Shown here: positions 1-4,955 of the stretch, piece by piece
Position numbering within the stretch: the stretch's first letter is position 1
Layout: each line of letters starts with the position of its first letter
Origin: JBBRHF01 sp038223055
GTDB lineage: Bacteria > Actinomycetota > Actinomycetes > JACCUZ01
Direction of reading: 5' to 3'
Length of the DNA: 12,965 nt
Assembly (NCBI GenBank): GCA_038223055.1
Contig: JBBRHF010000130.1
Span: 1-12,965, forward strand
Position numbers and translations under genes: made by a program
The notes under the pieces: model-generated
Databases searched by the model: none
What the model saw: the letters and a program-made list of their open reading frames with translations, nothing else
What the model was told of the DNA's origin: nothing

Positions 1-615
1 TTCCGGGCCGGGCAGGTCGGCTCCAGCGCGATGCCGCACAAGATGAACACCCGGTCCTGCGAGCGGATCAACGGACTTGCGGTGGTGCTGCGCGGCTACC
101 TCTCGATGGTCGCCGAGCTGGCCGGTGACCAGTGGAACGAGGGCGACGTCTCCTGTTCCGTCGTACGCCGGGTGGCACTGCCGGATGCGTTCTTCGCCGC
201 CGACGGGTTGTTCGCGACGCTGCTCACCGTCCTGGATGACTTCGGGGCCTACCCCGCGGTCGTCGCCCGCGAGATGGACCGCTACCTGCCCTTCCTCGCG
301 ACGACGAAAGTGCTGATGGCCGCGGTGCGGGCGGGTGTGGGACGCGAGCAGGCGCACGAGGCGATCAAGGAGCACGCGGTCGCGGTGGCGCTGTCCATGC
401 GCGAATCCGGGACGCCGGTCAACGACCTGATGGACCGGCTGGGCGCCGACGAGCGACTCGGCCTGAGCCGGCCGGCGCTGGCTGCGCTGCTGGCCGACGA
501 GGGGTCGTTCACCGGTGCCGCCGACGCTCAGGTCCGCGAGGTGGTCGAGCAGGTCGAGGCCGTCACGCGCCGCTACCCCGGCGCGGCCTCCTACGTTCCC
601 GGCGCGATTTTCTGA
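1..615 (+). CDS. purB: Adenylosuccinate lyase, C-terminal part (5' end outside window)
   Basis: Adenylosuccinate lyase acts twice in purine synthesis: it releases fumarate from SAICAR to give AICAR, and from adenylosuccinate to give AMP. The open frame runs in from the left edge and shows 204 residues. The first visible residues carry the fumarase/aspartase superfamily signature loop GSSAMPHKMN (residues 7-16, followed by E21), whose serine is the catalytic acid/base in this family. Next come the motif QWNEGDVSCSVVRR and a long helical region typical of the central bundle and C-terminal domain. The enzyme is normally about 430-480 residues in bacteria, so roughly half is missing at the left. 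The stop is the TGA at 613-615. purC, the gene for the preceding enzyme of the pathway, lies about 11.4 kb downstream in the same orientation. The identification rests on the signature and is secure. Confidence 0.97.
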   Translation, partial: FRAGQVGSSAMPHKMNTRSCERINGLAVVLRGYLSMVAELAGDQWNEGDVSCSVVRRVALPDAFFAADGLFATLLTVLDDFGAYPAVVAREMDRYLPFLATTKVLMAAVRAGVGREQAHEAIKEHAVAVALSMRESGTPVNDLMDRLGADERLGLSRPALAALLADEGSFTGAADAQVREVVEQVEAVTRRYPGAASYVPGAIF

Positions 616-645
616 GAATTTTCGCTCTGGTTGTTTGGGACACGC

Positions 646-674
646 TTGCCGGGGGGACGAGACTGCTGCATAGT
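646..674 (+). promoter_or_regulatory. Putative housekeeping-type promoter of the whiB1-like gene
   Basis: A TTGCCG hexamer (646-651) is followed after 17 nt by CATAGT (669-674). Each matches the SigA/sigma-70 consensus at four of six positions, with ideal spacing. Transcription would begin near 681, leaving a leader of about 130 nt before the ATG at 811. The site lies just beyond the purB stop. This is a pattern match only. Confidence 0.45.
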
Positions 675-697
675 TCAACCGGATGGTCGCCTTTGTC

Positions 698-777
698 CTC
701 GCGAGTCTTGCGAGTGCTGGCGCCGTCCTAGCGGGGAACAATCCCACCGGCCTGGTCCCTGCCGGTTTCACCGGTGG
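698..777 (+). promoter_or_regulatory. Structured 5' leader of the whiB1-like gene
   Basis: The leader contains two inverted repeats. CTCGC (698-702) pairs with GCGAG (710-714) across a 7-nt loop. CCACCGG (744-750) pairs with CCGGTGG (771-777) across 20 nt. In the second, the inner CCGG of the left arm could pair instead with CCGG at 761-764, so two mutually exclusive folds are possible. It matches no riboswitch class I recognise. Any control role is speculative, and GC-rich DNA yields such repeats by chance. Confidence 0.3.
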
Positions 778-810
778 TCGTCGCGACCCCGAATGCTTGA
801 AGGAGACCGG

Positions 811-1077
811 ATGGACTGGCGTGACAATGCAGCGTGCCGGGACGAGGACCCGGAACTGTTCTTCCCTGTCGGCACCACCGGTCCGGCGCTCGTGCAGATC
901 CAGGCGGCCAAGGCGGTGTGTCGGCGCTGCGTCGTTCAGGAGGCGTGCCTTGCCTGGGCGCTGGGCAGCGGTCAGGAAGCGGGCGTCTGGGGCGGCTTGG
1001 ACGAGGACGAGCGTCGCTCCCTCAAGCGCCGCACGGCCCGCGAGCGGGCTAGGGAAAGCGACCGCGCCTCGGCCTGA
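811..1077 (+). CDS. whiB1: WhiB-family iron-sulfur transcription regulator, WhiB1/WblE type
   Basis: This encodes an 88-residue WhiB-like protein. The family binds a 4Fe-4S cluster through four cysteines, here C9, C37, C40 and C46, in the expected C-X27-C-X2-C-X5-C pattern. Family members act with the principal sigma factor in the cytoplasm, and WhiB1 of Mycobacterium tuberculosis responds to nitric oxide. The opening MDWRDNAACRDEDPELFFPVG is close to WhiB1/WblE. The turn motif GVWGG (58-62) and the basic tail from about residue 68 (RRSLKRRTARERAR), the DNA-binding element, are both present. The ATG is chosen because GAAGGAG (799-805) sits 5 nt before it and the protein then begins exactly like WhiB1. 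An upstream in-frame extension exists but lacks homology. The gene is probably monocistronic, with its own promoter and long leader. Orthology to whiB1/wblE is inferred from recalled sequence similarity. Confidence 0.95.
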   Translation: MDWRDNAACRDEDPELFFPVGTTGPALVQIQAAKAVCRRCVVQEACLAWALGSGQEAGVWGGLDEDERRSLKRRTARERARESDRASA

Positions 1078-1164
1078 CGCCGAGGTCGCGTCGCCCGGTG
1101 GCCGTTCTGCGGCTCACCGGCCGTGCGCAACGATCACCACTCAAGCGTCGTGTCGAGGCTTGAG
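1064..1164 (+). terminator. Hairpins after the whiB1-like gene, possible terminator
   Basis: CCTCGGC (1067-1073) pairs with GCCGAGG (1079-1085) across the stop codon, and GCG 1064-1066 with CGC 1087-1089 can extend it past a bulge. A second perfect stem, CTCAAGC (1140-1146) with GCTTGAG (1158-1164), has an 11-nt loop. It is followed by the 12-bp palindrome GCTCGGCCGAGC (1167-1178). None has a U tract. U-less hairpins are common at actinobacterial gene ends, so termination is plausible but unproven. Confidence 0.4.
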
Positions 1165-1624
1165 CTGCTCGGCCGAGCGTGGCCGAAACCTAACGGGGAC
1201 ACGTCCGAGCCGGCCGGGCTGCCGGGTCGGCCAGTTGGTTCCTGACCGTTTCGGTCGGATCGACCGCCATGTCGGTGGGATCGATCGGTGCCGTTCCGGT
1301 CGGGGCGGCTGGCCGACTGATGGGCCCCGGCCGGCTTGGCCCCAACGACCGGCCCGGCCGGCCGGGTCTCCGCAGGGCGCGCGGAGGCCGACTGGCTGGC
1401 CCACCAACGGTCGAACACATCCTGGTTCACTGCCATGACACCCACTGTGGCCCCCGGCGGCGCCCGACAGGTAACGCGCAGGTAAATACATTCCGCTGCT
1501 CGGCCGTCGGGCCGACTCCCGATCCGGGTCGTGCAGCCCTATCGCGGCCGCCTTCCACGCCGTACGTTGGGGGCGGTGGGCCGTTCCGACGTCGGGCGGC
1601 CGCCCGGACCGGAGCGAGGCGCCG
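1078..1624. other. 547-nt intergenic region, repeat-rich, no convincing gene
   Basis: Beyond the hairpins after whiB1, the stretch 1244-1266 holds two overlapping inverted repeats that share one arm: GACCG-TTT-CGGTC and CGGTCG-GAT-CGACCG. CGGTC and GGCCGG words recur densely to about 1370. A minus-strand frame from ATG 1436 to a stop at 1134 (100 codons) begins MAVNQDVFDRWWASQSAS and has GC-rich third positions in its first half. It then turns low-complexity and has no clear ribosome site, so it is not called as a gene. The AT-richest spot, 1483-1492, belongs to the direct repeat listed separately. No RNA gene was recognised. Confidence 0.5.
1468..1485. promoter_or_regulatory. Direct repeat CAGGTAA-N4-CAGGTAA, possible operator
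   Basis: Two identical 7-mers, CAGGTAA at 1468-1474 and 1479-1485, are spaced 11 bp apart, one helical turn. They abut the AT-rich tract TAAATACATT (1483-1492), which could hold a -10 element in either direction. Tandem same-face repeats of this kind are typical of response-regulator sites. The nearest gene starts 140 nt downstream at 1625. No factor is identified. Confidence 0.35.
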
Positions 1625-2083
1625 ATGTCCCAGGAACCGGTCACTCCACCCCAGGCCCTGTCCACCGTCCGAGCACGTCGGGCTCGGCTGCGCAGGTCGA
1701 GCCAGGAGCTCGAGGCGGCTCTCGCTGCCCCCCTCGTCCAGCGCCCGGCCGAGTGGTTGGCCCGCCTCGTGCCGGCGACGGCGGCCGTGCGGGACGCCTT
1801 CGCGGCGCACATCTCGATCACCGAGGCCCGGGATGGACTCTTCGACCAGGTGCGCGGCGACGCTCCTCGGCTGGACCCGCTGCTGAAGCGGCTCATCCGC
1901 GAGCACACCGACATCGCCGACCGCCTCGACGGGGCCGAACTCGCGCTGCGGGAGACGAACGACGACGACCTCAGCCGGGTGCGGGAGCACCTCACCGAGA
2001 CGATTGCCGCGCTCAGCCGGCACCGGCAACGGGGGGCCGACCTGCTCTACGAGGCCTATCACGTCGATCTGGGCGGGGAGTAG
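1625..2083 (+). CDS. Small hemerythrin-like helical protein, function unknown
   Basis: This 152-residue protein is predicted to be soluble and almost entirely helical, without signal peptide or membrane segment. It resembles a group of short actinobacterial proteins annotated as hemerythrin-like. Recognisable parts are AAHISITEARDGLF (61-74), REHTDIADRL (92-101), SRHRQRGADLLYEAYHVDLGG (131-151, the C-terminal signature of the group) and histidines H62, H94, H122, H133 and H146. Classical HHE hemerythrins bind a di-iron centre through spaced His/Glu/Asp residues. These histidines could contribute, but the full ligand set is not evident, so metal binding is uncertain. The ATG is supported by GGAGCGAGG (1611-1619), 5 nt upstream. 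It lies 241 nt before the sigma-factor cluster in the same direction. Whether it belongs with that cluster is unknown. The frame has good coding character, and the overlapping minus-strand frame does not. Confidence 0.8.
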   Translation: MSQEPVTPPQALSTVRARRARLRRSSQELEAALAAPLVQRPAEWLARLVPATAAVRDAFAAHISITEARDGLFDQVRGDAPRLDPLLKRLIREHTDIADRLDGAELALRETNDDDLSRVREHLTETIAALSRHRQRGADLLYEAYHVDLGGE

Positions 2084-2189
2084 GACAGGCAGACCCGGCG
2101 CCCGGTCCGTCGGATGGTCCGCTCGGCGATGACGTCCGGCGGGCCAGCCGGTGGCGTCGGCGCGGTATCTTTCGCCGGCCAGGTGGATC

Positions 2190-2216
2190 GGAACTCGCGT
2201 GATCGCCGATCACGTG
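2190..2216 (+). promoter_or_regulatory. 17-bp perfect palindrome in a possible ECF-type promoter upstream of the sigma gene
   Basis: CGTGATCGCCGATCACG (2198-2214) is a perfect palindrome of two 8-bp arms around C2206. It lies inside a sequence that fits the ECF promoter style: GGAACT (2190-2195), then 17 nt, then CGTG (2213-2216). If used, it would drive the sigma cluster from about 100 nt upstream of the TTG, and autoregulation by the encoded sigma would be a natural reading. A TAGGAT hexamer at 2279-2284 is an alternative housekeeping -10 with no good -35. The palindrome is directly visible. The promoter role is inferred. Confidence 0.4.
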
Positions 2217-2310
2217 ACCGGCCCTTGGGGGCCGACCGATCAGCCATCCATGGTCCGCCGACCGGGTGTGGTGCACCCTAGGATGGTGGACCGACTCACC
2301 CGTCGCGTCG

Positions 2311-2316
2311 AGGAGG
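2311..2316 (+). promoter_or_regulatory. Ribosome binding site that decides the TTG start of the sigma gene
   Basis: A perfect AGGAGG is placed 8 nt before TTG 2325. The same AGGAGG-N8-start arrangement occurs at the next gene (AGGAGG 2961-2966, ATG 2975). The upstream in-frame candidates, ATG 2283 and the frame opening at 2151, have no comparable site. Confidence 0.75.
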
Positions 2317-2324
2317 TGCCCGGC

Positions 2325-2969
2325 TTGGAACAGGACGAGACACAGGACCAGCCGACCGTCGCCGATCTGGTGCAGGCCGCTGCCGCCGGTGATCAGCGCG
2401 CGTGGGACGGCCTGGTGGCGCGCTACATGCCCCTGGTCATGTCCGTCGCGGCCCGCTACCGACTCGCCGAGGGCGACGTCGCCGACGTGTCACAGACGCT
2501 CTGGCTGCGACTGGTGCAGAACCTGCACACGCTGCGGGAGCCGCAGGCTCTGCCCGGCTGGATCGTGACGACCACCCGCAACGAGTGTTTCCGGGTGCTG
2601 CGCAGCGGCTCGCGCGTGTCGCCCTACGATCCGCTCACCGAGTCCCCCGCAGACCGGGTCGATCTGCGCAGCGATGCCCAGGCCGACCCGGACGAGGAAC
2701 TGCTCCGCGAGGAGCGCCACGAGGCGCTGCTCGCCGCGTTCGCCGAACTGCCCGACCGCCACCGCGACCTGCTGATGCTGCTGCTCGCGGACCCGCCCGT
2801 GAGCTACGCCGAGATCAGCGAGCGGCTGGGGATGCCCATCGGGGGGATAGGGCCCACCAGGGCGCGCGCCGTGGCCCGGCTGCGCCGAAGTCCTGCCTTG
2901 GCCGCCCTGCTCGGGACCGATGACGATGCTGACCGGACCCAGAGCTTCACCGGAAACGCGAGGAGGTGA
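2325..2969 (+). CDS. ECF-type RNA polymerase sigma factor
   Basis: From the TTG this is a 214-residue sigma factor with only regions 2 and 4, the ECF layout. Region 2 spans about 23-93 and includes the core-binding and -10-recognition stretch DVADVSQTLWLRLVQNL (51-67) followed by PGWIVTTTRNECFRVLR (77-93). Region 4 spans about 131-190, with the helix-turn-helix VSYAEISERLGMPIGGIGPTRARAVARLR (159-187) reading the -35. A variable, acidic linker joins them. The start is the TTG because of the perfectly spaced AGGAGG. A longer form from ATG 2283 would add 14 unconserved residues. The gene runs into the next with only 5 nt between stop (2967-2969) and ATG, and the AGGAGG for that gene overlaps its last codons, so the two are probably translationally coupled. 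No zinc-finger or membrane anti-sigma gene is adjacent. Family assignment is firm; targets are unknown. Confidence 0.93.
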   Translation: MEQDETQDQPTVADLVQAAAAGDQRAWDGLVARYMPLVMSVAARYRLAEGDVADVSQTLWLRLVQNLHTLREPQALPGWIVTTTRNECFRVLRSGSRVSPYDPLTESPADRVDLRSDAQADPDEELLREERHEALLAAFAELPDRHRDLLMLLLADPPVSYAEISERLGMPIGGIGPTRARAVARLRRSPALAALLGTDDDADRTQSFTGNARR

Positions 2970-2974
2970 CCAGC

Positions 2975-3463
2975 ATGAGTTCTCGCACCTTTGCTGATGA
3001 CGACGCGTTGCTTGCCGCGCTGCACGAGGCCTTGGCCGTCACCCGTGCGCCCGCTGCCGACGGCATTGCCGGGATTGCCGCTCTGACCGCCGGTGCGCAG
3101 GCCGCTTTCTCTTTCCGCACCATGGAGGAGGAGTTGGCCAGCCTGATCTACGACTCGCTGCTGGACGCCGATCCGGTGGGTGCCGGTCGGGCCGCGAAGG
3201 CCGCCCGCACCGTGGTCTTCGAGTCCGATGCCGTCTCGGTCGAGATGGAGATCACCGACGACGGCATCGTCGGTCAGGTCGCGCCTCCCGTGGGAGCCAG
3301 TGTCTTCGCGGAGGCATCCGATGGGACTCGCATCGCCGTCGTCTGCGACGAGCTGGGCTGCTTCACGCTGCCGACCCCCGGCCACGGGATGTTGCGGCTG
3401 CACATCGCCGCGTCGGGCTCCACCGCGGTGACCGAGTGGGCGCACCTCGACCCGCGGGCCTGA
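2975..3463 (+). CDS. Uncharacterised 162-residue soluble protein of the sigma/S8/CHAT cluster
   Basis: I do not recognise a named family, though similar unnamed proteins seem to occur beside such sigma factors in other actinobacteria (recalled, not checked). The N-terminal half (1-65) is helical, with an acidic start FADDDALLAALHEAL (6-20) and a distinctive AFSFRTMEEELASLIYDSLLD (44-64). The C-terminal half (about 78-157) alternates hydrophobic residues as in a beta sandwich: RTVVFESDAVSVEMEI (78-93), RIAVVCDELGCFTL (119-132) and MLRLHIAASG (139-148). No signal peptide, membrane segment or anti-sigma zinc motif (HxxxCxxC) is seen; cysteines are C124 and C129. The ATG follows AGGAGG (2961-2966) by 8 nt; GTG 2966 overlaps that site and is unlikely. 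Its place between sigma and protease genes makes an anti-sigma, adaptor or protease-substrate role attractive, but this is inference. Confidence 0.85.
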   Translation: MSSRTFADDDALLAALHEALAVTRAPAADGIAGIAALTAGAQAAFSFRTMEEELASLIYDSLLDADPVGAGRAAKAARTVVFESDAVSVEMEITDDGIVGQVAPPVGASVFAEASDGTRIAVVCDELGCFTLPTPGHGMLRLHIAASGSTAVTEWAHLDPRA

Positions 3464-3546
3464 TCACCGTCCGTGCCGTCGCCGCAGCACAGGGAGCCCG
3501 TTCGGGTGAAAGCGCTGTCCATACCCTTCGGTAGGAGTTACGATCC

Positions 3547-4845
3547 GTGACCGTGCCAGATCAACCGTTCCGTGTCGCCGGTGGTCCCTACGCCTTCGCC
3601 CGAGAGGACGTGATCGTTGCCCTGCCGCATTTGGGGCATGTGCTCGCGCAGCTCGATGGGATGAGCGTGGCGCACCGAACGCCAGATCTGTCCGAAGCGC
3701 TCGGGCTGGCTCGGATTCCGTTGACCAACGTCGGGGCGGCCGCCGCCGCGACCCTCGCGCAGCTTGACGCCGACGCAGCGGCCGTGGCCGCCGTGCGCCG
3801 GTTCCCTCGACCCGCGCTCCCTCTCGACCAGGTGCTCTGGGGCCTGCGCGGGCTGTTCGCAGCCGGCCACGCCGGCTGGACCCCCACCGTCGGAAAGAAC
3901 AGGGTGCTCGGCCGGGTTCACGGGGTCGGCGTGATCTCCCACGGCGGTGGCGGCGACCCGCAGATGGTCAGCCCCCCGCCCAGCCTCGCGGCGAGAGCGG
4001 ACGGCCCGGGTCGCGGTGTGCGGGTGGGCGTCCTCGACACCGGCCTGTCCCCTCAGCCGTGGCTCGCCGGCGGTTGGGCGGCGCGATTCTCCGACACCGA
4101 CAACGACACGGGTGCGACCGTGCCCGAATACCCCGAGGGGCACGCTACGTTCATCGCCGGTCTCGTGCTCAGCCAGGCACCCGGCGCCACCGTGGAGGTG
4201 CGCCGCGTGCTCGCCGGTGACGGCACGGCGGACTCGTGGACGACGGCCCAGGAGATCGTCCGGATGGGCAGCAGCGGGCTCGACGTACTCAATCTGTCCT
4301 TCGTCTGCTACTCCGAGGACGGCCAACCCCCGATGGTGCTCTCGGCCGCGGTGGACCGGCTGGACCCCGCCCTCGTCGTCGTCGCGGCCGCCGGAAACCA
4401 TGGTGCTCTGGCGGCCCCCACCGGCGCGGATTCCGCCGATGAGGCTGTGCGCATCGACGAGCAGCGGCGCAAGCCGGCCTGGCCCGCGGCGCTGGATGAC
4501 GTCGTCGCGGTGGGAGCGTGCGCCGACGACGGAAGCCGGGCCGACTTTTCCCCCGACGCGCCGTGGGTCGACGTACACGCGCCCGGCGTGAACCTGCTGA
4601 GCACCTACCTGGCCCGGGCCAAGGCCGGGCCTGACGCCGAACCGAGGGACTTCGGTGGCTTTGCGCGATGGAGCGGTACGTCGTTCGCCGCGGCGCTGGT
4701 CAGCGGGGCGATCGCTGCGGGCACCGAACCTGGCCGGGTGACCGGCGGCGCCGCGCTCCAGGACATCCTCGGGTCGCTCCAGCGCAGCGGATCGCCAGCC
4801 GTCGACCACACATACGCCCCGTTCCTTCGGCTGCGCACCCTCTGA
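3547..4845 (+). CDS. S8-family (subtilisin-like) serine protease, apparently cytoplasmic
   Basis: This 432-residue protein has a complete subtilase active site: Asp164 in GVLDTGL (161-167), His199 in EGHATFIAG (197-205), oxyanion-hole Asn284 in AAGNHG (281-286) and nucleophile Ser379 in SGTSFAAALVSG (376-387). The catalytic domain fills about 157-428 and ends at the C-terminus, with no transmembrane tail as found in mycosins. The N-terminal 150 residues match no domain I know. They include DVIVALPHLGHVLAQLDG (21-38) and could be a regulatory or recognition module. No signal peptide or subtilisin-type secretion leader is visible, so intracellular action is likely. The GTG start has AGGAGG-like AGGAG (3533-3537) 9 nt upstream; GTG 3553 is a close alternative. 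It lies 83 nt after the 162-residue protein gene, a gap that holds a weak TACCCT -10-like hexamer (3522-3527). The substrate is unknown, and neighbouring proteins are candidates. Confidence 0.93.
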   Translation: MTVPDQPFRVAGGPYAFAREDVIVALPHLGHVLAQLDGMSVAHRTPDLSEALGLARIPLTNVGAAAAATLAQLDADAAAVAAVRRFPRPALPLDQVLWGLRGLFAAGHAGWTPTVGKNRVLGRVHGVGVISHGGGGDPQMVSPPPSLAARADGPGRGVRVGVLDTGLSPQPWLAGGWAARFSDTDNDTGATVPEYPEGHATFIAGLVLSQAPGATVEVRRVLAGDGTADSWTTAQEIVRMGSSGLDVLNLSFVCYSEDGQPPMVLSAAVDRLDPALVVVAAAGNHGALAAPTGADSADEAVRIDEQRRKPAWPAALDDVVAVGACADDGSRADFSPDAPWVDVHAPGVNLLSTYLARAKAGPDAEPRDFGGFARWSGTSFAAALVSGAIAAGTEPGRVTGGAALQDILGSLQRSGSPAVDHTYAPFLRLRTL

Positions 4846-4955
4846 CGAGGACACAGACGTCGCGCACCGACGGGTCGTCGGCGAGCTCGGGCGGCTTCGC
4901 CGCACCCCCGCTGCGAGCAGCCAGGCCCGGCACGGGCACCGCGACCCGCGCGGTT

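Noticed and set aside
631..1077. Extended whiB1-like protein of 148 residues starting at 631
   Set aside because: The extra residues lie across the likely promoter and leader and lack similarity. The ATG at 811 has a good ribosome site and matches WhiB1 from its first residue.
1427..2062. Minus-strand frame of 211 codons opposite the hemerythrin-like gene
   Set aside because: No domain or ribosome site. The plus strand has a supported start and a recognisable C-terminal signature.
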